This document shows positions 1-10,190 of a stretch of DNA of 16,890 nucleotides, in pieces. This DNA is from Byssothecium circinans. Taxonomy: Eukaryota; Ascomycota; Dothideomycetes; Pleosporales; Massarinaceae. A program made the position numbers and the translations under genes. The notes under the pieces are model-generated. The model did no database searches. It was given only the letters and a program-made list of their open reading frames with translations, and was not told the origin of the DNA. Positions within the stretch are counted from its first letter, which is position 1. Every line of letters starts with the position of its first letter. Location: NCBI GenBank assembly GCA_010015675.1, contig ML977017.1, positions 22,964 through 39,853 on the forward strand, in the 5' to 3' direction.

Positions 1-175
1 AATTACTTTAGCTATTACTTTCTACCTACTACCTACTATACTACTAGCCTCTTCTACTGCTAGTAGCTTTATGTAAGAGCTATCTTTATATAGCTTTTAT
101 ATTTTTATATTTAAATAACTTCTATTGTTATTTAAATATCTTTCAAACCTCCCTTGCTTTCTTACAAAATGTACC
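1..175. other. AT-rich flank, no recognised content
   Basis: The sequence left of the truncation point of Fot1 copy 1 shows no similarity to the matching parts of copies 2 and 3 and no readable protein. It is AT-rich and shows the same CA/TG depletion. It may belong to another decayed element that runs off the window. Confidence 0.5.
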
Positions 176-845
176 ATTTAAATATATACTCTAGATATCT
201 ATTACCTACTCCTTATCGCCTAGGTGAACCGTTATAGGCCTTTCTCACTTCTCTAAGCTAGTAACTACTTTCATAGAGCTAATAACACCTATCTAAAAGC
301 TAGTCTTATTAAAGTTATATATATCATTATCATGTACGCCGTACTTTGCTTTAGTATCCTATACAAGCTTAAACTACGCGCTAACTACCTTAGGATCTTC
401 CTATAGTACCTTTTAATAGTCCTTTAAATAGTTCTAAACTATTTATAACTATTCTAAATAGTTTATAAACTATTCTACCTAGTTAATGCCTACTTTCTTA
501 CTACCCCGCTCGCGTAGTAGTTTATTCACTATATCTAATACTTTATCTAACGTAGGCGCAAATCCTCGCAAATTAAAGTTAAGGATGTATAGGATAAGTG
601 TTTCCTGCTTAGTTAAGGACAGTTTTAAACAGTTTAGTACCGTTTCTAGTTGAAATGGTATTCCTTTAGCGCGTTTAGTAAAGACGCGAGGCTTAACGTT
701 AAAGGCCTCAGCAGCGCTTTAATAGCTTTAGAATTAGCCTCTATTGTATGCGCTAAGGGTAAGCTATAGTCTACCTTCATGTTAGAGTTGATTAGACCTT
801 TATCATTAAGGCATTTTCGTATTAAAGATGGAGTTAGTGTTACTA
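176..845 (-). pseudogene. Fot1/Pogo transposase, copy 1, 3'-truncated and RIP-mutated
   Basis: This is a remnant of a cut-and-paste DNA transposase of the Tc1/mariner superfamily, Pogo/Fot1 branch. Read on the minus strand, it shows an N-terminal helix-turn-helix segment containing AFNVKPRVFTKRAKGIPF, then LNCLKLSLTK, then the family signature ILNFNLRGFAPTLDKVLD, and then the first part of the DDE domain. Similarity to copies 2 and 3 stops abruptly near position 176, just after the segment that corresponds to the first catalytic region, so the rest of the catalytic domain is missing. Stops are TAA/TAG. The N-terminal edge near 845 abuts a copia integrase remnant. The start codon is not certain. 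Of the three copies this one keeps the most CG sites in its HTH region. Confidence 0.85.
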
Positions 846-853
846 AGGAATCA

Positions 854-887
854 TAGGCGGTTTAGTAGTGTAGGCGGTTTAGTAGTG
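854..887. repeat. 17-bp perfect tandem duplication at the copia/Fot1 junction
   Basis: The unit taggcggtttagtagtg occurs twice in a row (854-870 and 871-887) without a mismatch. It lies where the copia integrase frame ends and the Fot1 copy 1 N-terminus begins. Perfect identity inside a heavily mutated region suggests it arose after, or late in, the mutation process. Confidence 0.85.
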
Positions 888-3443
888 CTTTACGTTATCT
901 AATTAAGTATATATCTAGCATATAAGTACATCTCTCTAATAAGGTAAAGGGAAAGTCCTAAAGTAGTTTTAAGTAAATATATATATTTAATAAGAGACTT
1001 ACCTAAGTATTAAGTATAGCCTAACTAAGCTAGAGTATTAGGTAACTAAAGCTATAGTTATATTCCCTCTAATACTACGTAGGATACTAAGAAGTTATCT
1101 AAAGCTTAAAAGCTATAGCCTTATTTACTATTAAGATAAAGAAATTATAGTGCTATATTAAACTAGCGCTTAATAAGGGTATTAAAATCTTAAAAGGCTT
1201 TTAGAAAGTAATCTTGCCACTATTTCTTAATAATAAAAATAAAGTTAAACTTAGAGAAAAGGTTATATATATAAAATATATAATATTCCCCTATAAAGGT
1301 ATTAATATCTAGCTTAATTATATTAATAGTAATAGAGTTAAAAGGCTTAAGTAGAGGTTACTTATATTTACTTCTTTAGGATACTTACTTTATTACTTTA
1401 TTACTTTATTAGTACTATATTAGGGATAGTCCTTTATAGCTAAGGGAGGAGAAGTAATCTAGATACTAGTAAAAGCTATAGTAAAGTATTCTAGTAGTTC
1501 TAGACCTAGATACCTAAAAAGAATATAAGCTTTAAAGCTAGTAAGAACTTAGGGTTTACGTAGAGCTATAGACTTAGGTAAGCGTTAATAGGTAGTTATA
1601 GCATAGTACTAAGCTACTAGTAAAGTTTAAGATAAAAGTATTAAGATAGAATAGTTTTAATTTATTAAGAATAGTTCTTAACTATACTATACTATTCTTA
1701 AGGAATTAGTAACTAGAGATATCTAAGTAACTAGAAGATAATAGCTTCTATTCTAAATTACTTTATATTATACTAGATTAGACTTTTAGTCTAACCTATA
1801 TAGTACTAAGTATCTAGAGTTAAAGTAAATACTACTACCTCTAAGCTAGGAAAGAGAAACTAGTAATATAATAAAGTTTAAGATAAATATAATATTTAGT
1901 AGGATAAAGGGCTAAGAGCTAGATAGAGTTAATAGGATAACTTTATACTTTCTTTAAGTAACTATAGGTAATATACTATCTCTACTACTAATAAACTTAT
2001 TATAGGTAGGGAATTCCTATATAAATCTAAGTAGGTTATTATAGACGTGTATATTAGAGCTATAATTAAGAGTTTAGGAGTAAGCTAGTAAGAAAGAAGA
2101 ATCCTTCTAGGTAATACTAAAAGTAGTATAGCTAGTAGTAACTAGCCCTATATAGTACCTTTTAGTATCTAAAGCTTAGTCTCTAGTATTAAGATAGGAT
2201 TAATCTAATTAGCTTTAGGATACCTAAGCTTAAAAAGTAGAGTTTTTATAGGCTTTTCTCTAAATATTATTAAGGATATCTTTTTATTTATTCTATTAGT
2301 TAGTTTTTCCTTCCTATAGCTATAGGTAGAGATTAGATTAATACACTTTATTAACTTTAAAGCCCTTAAGGCAGTTAGATAGAATAATATAAAGATAGTT
2401 TCTTTAGTAGCTACTATAAGACTTACTATTACTATAGAGATAGGGCTTACCTTAGTATAGTCTTAGTTTAGCTAGAATTATCTTTATTCTTATCTATCTT
2501 TAAGTTAGTTCTTTTGTAGGATTTAGACTACGTATAAAAATGAAGAGGAACTAAACTATTTTTATTATATAGGGATCCTTTACTATTAAAGGTTATTAGA
2601 AAGGCAGTATACTAGGTACATCCTAAGGTACGTATAGACACTATAGCTACTAAATTAATAAATTTAGAAACTAGGTACTTAAGTATATAGCTATCTAGAA
2701 TTAGAAGTTAATTAGGTAATATAATAACCTTATATTATAAAGTAATCTTTTTATTAGCTACGTTTAATAGTAGTAGGAACTATAATAGTTATAAATATAA
2801 GAGCTTCCTATCTCTCTTTATATTTATATTCTTACTTTTAAAGGTTAAGGATAAGGGAAGTAGTAAGGTTATTATAGATTATAGCATAAACGTTTAAAAG
2901 GTTATACTAGGGAGTAAAGCCTTTAACTTTTAGAAGCTTAAGTTTCTATACCTTACTAACTATAAGTTAAAACTTATATACCTAATCTTTAAAGCTTTTT
3001 TCCCATAGTATCTTGTTCTTAATTATCTAATACTTAGTATAGGTATCTTATTTGTAGAGTGCTATTTTATAGTAATATTTAGCATAGAGGATTATAAGCT
3101 TTTTAGTAAAAGTTAGAAAGGTATTAAGTTAAGTAGTAACTTAAGAGTAAACTATATTAAGTAGTTTCTTAGCAAGACTATTAACCTTTTATTAATTAAT
3201 ATAATAGCACTTATTCCTTTCCTTCTAAAGTATCTATAAAGCTATAGTAGTAGAAGTACTAAGGTTAGTAGGTAGTTTAAGTACTAGCTTATTATTATCC
3301 TCTAGATTAAGATACTTCTATACTCTAGCTAAGATAGCCTTACCTTTAAAGATATTATACTACTTATCTTAATTTCTAGGACTAGTAAGTACTATATCTA
3401 AGGTAGCAATACTACTAACTATAGATAAAGTAGCATAAGGCAT
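880..3443 (-). pseudogene. Ty1/copia gag-pol remnant (gag to integrase), RIP-mutated
   Basis: This is a decayed LTR-retrotransposon polyprotein of the copia type. On the minus strand a frame opens with an ATG at 3443 and soon shows a copia gag-like stretch, YNIFKGKAILARV followed by KYLNLEDNN, at about 3395-3290. At the other end, about 1315-880, the integrase core can be read: LDINTF, then NLFSKFNFIFIIKK, then the motif around PNTLA and GY, and LGKSLI, ending near ARYILN. That order matches the DDE integrase of copia elements (PNTPAQNG..E..GG, then LPLYLWPE, then YILNRTP). Frames between carry only TAA/TAG stops. Protease motifs could not be placed with confidence. Reverse transcriptase and RNase H, which follow integrase in copia, are absent: the element is cut off by Fot1 copy 1. 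The plus strand of 1440-2380 also reads as a long TAA/TAG-only frame, but the integrase motifs decide for the minus strand. Confidence 0.72.
1385..1410. repeat. 8-bp microsatellite-like tandem repeat
   Basis: The unit ttacttta occurs three times in a row plus two extra bases, inside the region between the copia gag and integrase motifs. It is likely a local slippage product in a dead element. Confidence 0.8.
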
Positions 3444-3844
3444 AATAATAGTATTAAATAGTATAGAATAGTAATAAACTATTTAGGAACTATCTAGGGA
3501 GGATTTATATAGGCTATAGATTAGAGTAAGTAAGAGTATAAGGGTATACGTAGGTATATAGGATAGTTTAGAAATATTAGGAATAGTTAGCGTAACTATA
3601 TAGGCGTAGGTATAGGGACTACTTAAGTTTAAATAATAGATAAAGTAGATAAAGCTAGACTAGGCTTATAACTATTAGATAGCTAAGTACTAAGAGTATA
3701 GAGAGAAAAGGATAGATTATATATAGAGTAGTAAAGCTTAAGAGGCTAGACTATATAAGTAAAGGGCTAAAGCTAGGCTAGATAAGGCTAAAAAATAGTA
3801 GAGAACTATTTAGTACTATAGGTCTAATATTTATTTATTTATTC
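3444..3844. other. copia 5' leader or unassigned sequence
   Basis: About 400 bases lie between the gag start of the copia remnant and the truncated end of Fot1 copy 2. They are purine-rich on the plus strand and full of TAA/TAG in all frames. They could be the untranslated leader or part of a 5' LTR of the copia element. No primer-binding site or LTR ends could be identified. Confidence 0.35.
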
Positions 3845-4530
3845 TCTAAGACTAAGCGCTTCTAATTACGTAGTATATTAGCTTTCTAATACTATAAATA
3901 GATATAGATATATCTTTTATAGATAATAAATAGTAAGGTAAATATACTATTTAAATATATACTCTAGATCTCTATTACTTACTCTTTATTACCTAGCTAA
4001 ACTATTATAGGCTTTACTTACTTCTCTAAGCTAGTAACTACTTTTATAGAGCTAATAATACCTATCTAAAAGCTACTCTTATTAAAGTTATATATATTAT
4101 TATTATTATATATACTATACTTAGCTTTAGTATTCTCTATAAGCTTAAACTACCTAGTAATTACTTTTAGATTTTCTTATAGTACTCTCTAATAGTCCTT
4201 TAAATAGTTCTAAATAGTTTATAAACTATTCTACTTAGTTTTTACCTACTAGCTTACTACCTTGCGTAGCTAGTAGTTTATTAGCTATATTAGCTACCTT
4301 ATATAATTAGGGCAGAAATCCTCGCAAATTAAAGTTAAGGATGTATTAGACAATTATTTCCTCTTTAGTTAAGGATAGTTTTAAACAGTTTAGTATTATT
4401 TCTAAGTAAAAGGTAATTCTATAAAGGTATTTAGAAAGGCTCTAATAACAAATATTATAAGCCTTAGCAGCATATTAAAGGCATTTAAATTAGCCTAAAT
4501 AGTAAGCTTAAAGGGTAAGCTTAATTTTGC
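3845..4530 (-). pseudogene. Fot1/Pogo transposase, copy 2, 3'-truncated and strongly RIP-mutated
   Basis: This is a second copy of the transposase, read from about 4530 down. It is collinear with copy 3: the HTH segment after aagcttaccc, the ILNFNLRGF region at about 4350-4310, the segment before the first catalytic Asp at about 4110-4060, and the start of the DDE domain up to a segment that matches copy 3 near 5350-5400. It then joins non-transposon sequence near 3845. Compared with copy 1 (about 176-500) it has lost most remaining CA, TG and CG sites, so the same ancestral sequence was mutated to different depths. It lies head-to-head with copy 3. Confidence 0.85.
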
Positions 4531-4540
4531 TTTTTTATTA

Positions 4541-4590
4541 AATACGTATTACGTTTATTATTTAAGGTATTTTATAATAAGTAACGTATT
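4541..4590. repeat. imperfect palindrome between head-to-head Fot1 copies
   Basis: The left arm, aatacgtattacgtttatta, is an imperfect inverted match (with a gap) to the right arm, ataataagtaacgtatt, at 4574-4590. It sits at the symmetry centre of the inverted pair formed by Fot1 copies 2 and 3. It may derive from the 5' terminal inverted repeats of the two elements, but no matching 3' TIR was found near 6350-6440, so this is unproven. Confidence 0.5.
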
Positions 4591-4663
4591 CTACTACTAA
4601 GACAGCTAAACTACTAAAATAGCTACTTTTCCTTAGTAATACTAATACTATACTTATCACGAA

Positions 4664-6348
4664 ATGCCTCTACTACTAAACGCGATACTTGTTTAACAAG
4701 AGGGTAGAATTAAGCTTGCCCTTTAAGCTTACTATTTAGGCTAATTTATAAGCCTCTAACACGCTATAGTAGCATTTAACGTCCGCTATTAAAGCCTCTC
4801 TAACCGCCTTAATAGAATTACCTTTTGCTTAATAATAGTACTAAACTGTTTAAAATTATCTTTAACTAAAGAGGACATACTTATCTAATACATCCTTAAC
4901 TTTAATTTGCGAGGATTTTCGCCTATATTAGGCGAAGTGTTAGATATAGCGAATAAACTACTACACAAGTAGGGTAGTAAGAAAGTAAGCATTAACTAGG
5001 TAGTATAGTTTATAGACTATTTAGAATAGTTATAAACAGTTTAGAACTATTTAAAGGACTATTAAAGGGCACTATAGGAAGATCCCAAGGTAGTTAGCAC
5101 GTAGTTTAAGCTTATATAGGATACTAAAGCAAAGTACAGCGTACATAATAATAATATATATAACTTTAATAAGACTAGCTTTTAGATAGGTATTATTAGC
5201 TCTATGAAAGTAGTTACTAGCTTAGAGAAGTAAGAAAAGCCTACAATAGTTTAGCTAGGTGATAAGGAGTAGGTAATAGATATCTAGAGTATATATTCAA
5301 ATAGTCTATTTACCTTACTATTTATTATATATAAAGGACGCGTCTATATCTCTTTGTAGTACTAGGAAGCTAATATACTATATAATTAAAAGCTCTTAGT
5401 CTTACGTAGTTAAAGTACTTTAATGCGTATATAAAAGCAAGAACTATTAGCGTCTATTAGTTGCTAATTTTAGATAGCTACAAAAGCTACCTTAATTAAG
5501 ATTTTAAGGATTATTATTATAATAATAAGATCTTTATACTTTATATACTACTATACACGTTATATATCCTCTAGCTACTTAATATAGTATTATTCTTACT
5601 ACTTAAGCGTAAGTACTCTAATATTGTTTAGGGCTTAGCGTAACAGCGCGTCTTTTATATTAATAAGGAAGTGTTCCTACTAGCTTTTAAAGATGCGTTT
5701 TTAAGCGTGTTTATAGTTTAGAACTGTTAAAAGGCCTTTAAGGTAACAGGGCTAGTCCCTTTAAATGCATAGGTAGTACTTAATTACCTTAATATACGTA
5801 TACGTACCTTACTAAGACCCCTACTACTAGAGACGCTATAGCTATCAAGGACTCTAAGTAATATACGCGAATTTAGCTTATAGTTAAAGTTTATACTTAA
5901 TTCTATTACTTAATTACTATAAATAGTGCAGGATAGGCTTTTACAGCTTATTAAAGGTACTAAATTAGTGCTGCATAATACTACGCTTATAAAGGCGCGC
6001 ATTAAAGAGCTTAAATAGCAACTTATAGTAGTAACTAAGCGCAAAACATATAAATATAAGTATCTTTAAAAAGGTAGCACTATAGAGTATAATCCTATAG
6101 TAGAATAGAAAAGTTCTAAACTATTAGAAACTATTTAGAACTATAAGAAGGCAAAGGTAAAAGGTAAGTATAAAGTATAATAACTAGGTATTTACTACTA
6201 TAGCAACTACGGTAAGGCTAGGCATAACGCGAGAATATATTAAGTAGATAAAGAAGGTTCTTCTAAGTTAGAGGCTAGTACTTAGTTTATTATATTAAGT
6301 AGTAATCTATGTAAGGGTGGAACTACATCTAGTAATAAAGGCTTCTAA
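4664..6348 (+). pseudogene. Fot1/Pogo family transposase, copy 3, near full length, RIP-mutated
   Basis: This is the most complete transposase copy. The chosen ATG at 4664 opens the frame that continues into EGRIKLAL and a Psq-type HTH. There follow KLSLTKEDILI, ILNFNLRGFSPILGEVLD, IYNFNKTSF, and, after a frame change with a probable short deletion near 5410-5435, LLILDSYKSY. The catalytic triad appears damaged: the first Asp (family NFDE) reads Asn, the second Asp is kept in LILDS, and the third (family LDVG) reads as Asn in LLNIVLF. D-to-N by G-to-A is what RIP produces. The C-terminus keeps a basic tail and a zinc-knuckle-like remnant, NYGKARHNARIYQ, in which the Cys codons read as Tyr. 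It ends in TAA at 6346-6348. In-frame stops are mainly TAA/TAG. It has no chance of being active. Confidence 0.9.
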
Positions 6349-6479
6349 AGCAGGAAATAGACGCTCGCTTAGCGTCTTGCTACTTTTATTTAGCCTGTGC
6401 GCTTACCTTATTACATATAAGCACGCCGCCCTCACTAGTTTACTCTCCCCTCTCTATAATCTCTTTTCCTCTTAACACT

Positions 6480-7203
6480 CTTAGTCCTGCCCTATTAGCC
6501 TTATTAGCCACTTAGGCCTCTTCATGAGGCATATTCTCCCCTTAGTAATTATGCAACTGCTACGCTACTTAGTCCTGCTTCCTAATCTCCCTTAATTAGT
6601 AGATGATAAGAGCGCTGTACTATATCTACTAGCAGACCGTGTCTACGCATCTTCTCTTTAAAATTTAGCAAGTATCTCTTCTTTAGTATCTAGAGTTTAG
6701 GTTTAGTTTATTCTCTCTACTATTTCTATAGTTAAGTAGTTAACACGGCTGCCCTACTATCTTAATATTACTTATAGACGGCTGCTAATACTTTCTCTTT
6801 AGATTATCCCCTCCTCCTTAGCTTTTAGAAAATGTAGATTATTTAGACTACTACGTTATTAACTTTATAGAATAGTAATAGAGCTGCCTTACTTTAGATG
6901 CCTTAATAGTGTCTTAGGGGTTACGCCTATAGTACTATAACTAGACGCTTAGTAAGGTTATAGGGCTACTTAGCTTTAAGGGAAATAATTAGCCTTAAGC
7001 TACTAGAATATTAGTAAAAGCTAGGTTTCGCTAGCGTTATATTAGTTAGATATAGCTAGACTACTATCTACTACTTAGCTATATAAATAGCGGTTATAGT
7101 ATATACTCACCTAGGTTGCATTATATATTAGATTAGTACATCCTTGGTCTACATGGCGGCTAGTATAATAGTAGTATTATATTCTAGCGTTATAAAGTAA
7201 GGG
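6480..7203. repeat. long direct repeat, copy A
   Basis: This is the first of two diverged direct copies. Shared anchors include tagtaattatg.aactgct (6543 here, 7325 in copy B), a gataagagcgct-like block (about 6604 and 7388), the block around ctcacctaggttgcat (about 7105 and 7914), and ataatagtagtattat (ending at 7180 and 7990). No protein is recognised on either strand. Possible identities are a solo LTR, a non-autonomous element, or a decayed duplicated gene. Confidence 0.6.
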
Positions 7204-7269
7204 AGCGAAGCCCTAAGACTAGATAAGGGTCTAAGCCTAAATTTAGGTTTCCTACGCTACTTAGGAGAA

Positions 7270-8013
7270 CGGTTTTCCCTCCCTTATTAGTCGCTTAGAT
7301 CCTATTATAAGGCTTTCCCCTTTCTAGTAATTATGTAACTGCTTTACCACCTAGTTACCTCTTATTGCCTACCTTAGAATCTACTAATAATAAGGGCGCT
7401 ACGCTATTACCCTTTAGAAACGCTCGTCTAGGCGTCTCCTTACTAAGGGTCTATTAAGATTTAGTAAGCGTCTTTACTACTATCTAGAATTAGGTTACTT
7501 TATCTCTTCCGCCTATCCTACTTTAACAGCTAAGTAGTAGATTATAACCCGCCTTAGGGAATCACTTATAAGCACCTGCTAATATGCTTCTTCCTTCCTA
7601 TTTCCTACTTTTTAGAGTTGGTATCCCCCTTCTAGGCCTGCTAATACTAGAGATCCTTAATATGCCACGTTATCAACTATACGGGATGGCGACTAAACCG
7701 CCTTAGGTGCCTTAAAAATATCCTAGCAGATAGAGGTAATACCCTATGCAATTTTAGCTAGTAAGACTATAGGGTTGCATAGCCTTAAGAGAAGAATTAG
7801 TCTTAAATTATCTAAGAATTACTAAGCATTAATGAAAGCCTAGTTCTACTAGTAACTTATGCTAGGAAAGTATGGCTAGACTATAACCTACTATAAGTAA
7901 GATTAAGGTACACACTCGCCTAGACTGCATAAAGCCTTAGACTAGTAGAGCCTTTAGTTTACATAATAGTCTACATAATAGTAGTATTATGTTGCCCTAT
8001 TATAAGAAAAGGG
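7270..8013. repeat. long direct repeat, copy B
   Basis: This is the second copy of the unit at 6480-7203, with an offset that grows from about 780 to 810 bp because of small indels. Copies A and B are separated by only about 65 bases, which is too short for the interior of an autonomous LTR element. Tandem duplication or nested solo LTRs fit better. TG..CA ends and target-site duplications were not found. Confidence 0.6.
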
Positions 8014-8615
8014 GGGAGTAAATAGCTAAAATAGGCCTTAAGCGTAGCATGGTTTTAGTTAAGCACTTAGCTCTCTGAATAGCTTAGTCTACGCCACTAG
8101 AAGCTAGAAATCTAACAGCTAAACTAAGCTTTTAGCTTAAGTTTAGGTTTTAGGGTCTCTAATAAGTTTAATAGTCTATGTTAGAATCTTCCTAATTAGC
8201 TTACAGGACGCGGAGCAGTCTTAGATAAAATAAGAAAGTATATACTGCACTACTTTAGCCTCTATGAGCTAGCGTCTTAGATTCTTATTCCTATAACAAG
8301 TATTAGGTAGAAGAGTGTACCTAATCTTATCTAAAAGAGAGGGGCTTTATATAAAGGCTATATTACTACTAATACTTCGTGGCTACGTGATTGCTAATTT
8401 GATTCTAGCCTAGTATTCCCCTAGGGGATACCCTAGAAGGTGCGTTTTAAACCCCATGTTATACATGCTACTGCCTGCTAGAATGCTCTAGGCTATCCTA
8501 GTAACGTTCCTAAGATAATTAGCATCTAGGCGTGGAACCTGTCCATACTTAAACTACTACGCCTCTACATTTTCTTGCACTATAGTCCTCTCCTAAAGCA
8601 ACCACAGCTATAGCA
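8014..8615. other. upstream region of the chromodomain gene, no gene recognised
   Basis: About 600 bases have no readable protein. A TATA-like tttatataaag lies at about 8346-8356 and a 12-bp perfect palindrome, tcccctagggga, at 8417-8428. Both are upstream of and co-oriented with the chromodomain pseudogene and could be promoter parts, but neither is diagnostic. Confidence 0.3.
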
Positions 8616-10190
8616 ATGTTTTCTTATGCTTTTCCTAGTCAAGAGCTTTAATTCCTTCCTTATAAACTACCGCTAGAGCCAAGGAAGAAGATATTAAAAA
8701 AAGCTGTACGTTCTAGCCTTAGCAAGATTCTAGGTACTAAGCCTAAGTTAATTATTAGAGAGAAGAGTAGAGTGATTCCTGCACCTACGACACCTAGTGT
8801 AAAAGCTATTAATTTAGCATGCTTAGGTACATACCTTTAAAGCTAATAGAGTAATAGATTGCGTTTTAACCTTATATAATAACTAATGCAAACGTAGTTA
8901 GCAAAGGCAACTATAGACTAAGTAATAATAAAGGGCGAATAAGTAGTAATATTAGCTATAACGCTACTTTCTCCTTTAAAATAGATTATCAAACTGTCAG
9001 ATCTAAGGAATTTATTAATAAGCAAATTTCTTAAGAAAACACGAGCAATAAGTGCTTAAGCCAGCCGGTTCCTTTATAGGACAGCTGCTAAGGTAAGCGT
9101 CTAAGCGCTGCTAGGATCACTATTTAGTATACCATTTCTAATATAACGTAGAGAATGTAGCTGCTACTAAGTATAGTCAAACTAGGTTAGATGCTATAGC
9201 TAGCAGCAAGGACTACCCGCTAGAGGACTATATAGGTACATAGATAGGTAAACAGTTCAAAGCTATAGGTACTTTGAATCCTAACTACTATAATAGAGAG
9301 CGTTCTATAGGGATAGAAGATGCCACTAATTCCGTAGCTATTAGGGAACTTAAATCTTAAGCTAGCGGGCCCACACGTTGCGAGCCTACGCTAATATAGG
9401 CAACTGTGAATAATTCACTTCCTCTATCAATCTATGATAGTAATAAGGAAGGGGTTATTTATTTTACTAATTTACTACTAATAGTGAATCTTAAACAGGC
9501 AATGCATAGGGGTAGTAGCGATAGTCTCCTAGAAACTACTATACATTAGTAGTAGCTACTAATGCATAAAATAGCTAAGGGAATAGGTAAGCCTACGTAA
9601 TTATAAGTAGATTTCTCTATCTAATACTAGTAAGGCAAAACTTCTATTATTATAGAAGTAAGTAGTAGTAGTAGCAACAATAGATCTAATAGTAATACTA
9701 ACGGTAATAAGAGCCTTACTCTACTACCACCCACGCGTAAGCGAAAACGAATAGCTCTCTTCTATAATAAGGGACAGTTCTCTAATTATCCTTCTAGCGC
9801 AAACCTACTTTTAGTAACGTAGCAGACTAGTTATGATACTTATAATAAACACGATAGTACTAGCAGCAATTACGGCAGCTATAAAAGTAAAAAGCAATAA
9901 AAGTTTACTTCCTACTTTTAGATGAATAACGATGTTAAGCACATTAAATATGAAGTAGAGAAGATCGTTAGCGCACGTATCTATAAAGGAAAGCTATAGT
10001 ACTGCGTAAAATAGGTTAGATATAAGGATGATCTAACGTGGTATAACACTTCTAACTTTAAAAATAGCCTGCTTATACCTAGTGATTTTTATAAAGATAA
10101 TCCTACCTACCTAGGGCCCTTAAGAAGGCTAGATGTATAGATACTATATTAGAAGAATATGGCTAATTACTCTAATAATAATAAGCCTTA
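8616..10190 (+). pseudogene. decayed chromodomain protein
   Basis: This remnant is readable as protein with at least two frame changes. It begins near the ATG at 8616 and reads through PAPTTPSVKA, LACLGTYL, then VRSKEFINKQ (after a shift near 8955), LKPAGSFIGQLL (after another shift near 9040), SLPLSIYDSNKEG, a Ser-rich patch and a basic PPTRKRKR patch (possible nuclear signal). It then reaches a chromodomain at about 9952-10128, starting EVEKIVSARIYKGKLQY and continuing with VRYKDDLTWY and a C-terminal helix near SDFYKDNP. The Trp expected after the VK pair is a TAG stop, consistent with RIP of TGG. Chromodomains of this type bind methylated histone tails or target retrotransposon integrases. 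No integrase or reverse transcriptase is seen upstream, and the N-terminal part looks like a stand-alone protein. Start and end are approximate. Confidence 0.75.
9952..10128 (+). other. chromodomain segment
   Basis: This part of the preceding pseudogene shows the three-strand plus helix pattern of the family: E.EKI..ARI..GKLQY.VKW, then G/RYKDD.TW, then an F..N..L..DF helix. The Trp codon in VKW reads TAG, while the later W in LTWY is kept. The chromodomain is the best preserved domain of the gene. Confidence 0.82.

Noticed and set aside
1440..2380. Long plus-strand frame interrupted only by TAA/TAG
   Set aside because: RIP changes both strands, so stop type alone does not fix the coding strand. 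Copia gag and integrase motifs on the minus strand to either side make this the antisense of the polyprotein.
6358..6380. gacgctcgcttagcgtc as the 3' terminal inverted repeat of Fot1 copy 3
   Set aside because: It is a small hairpin just after the stop codon. The match to the 5' side near 4600 is too weak to call a TIR.
8417..8428. 12-bp perfect palindrome as an operator
   Set aside because: A single palindrome of this size without a second copy or a known factor is not evidence of a binding site. It is noted only as part of the upstream region.
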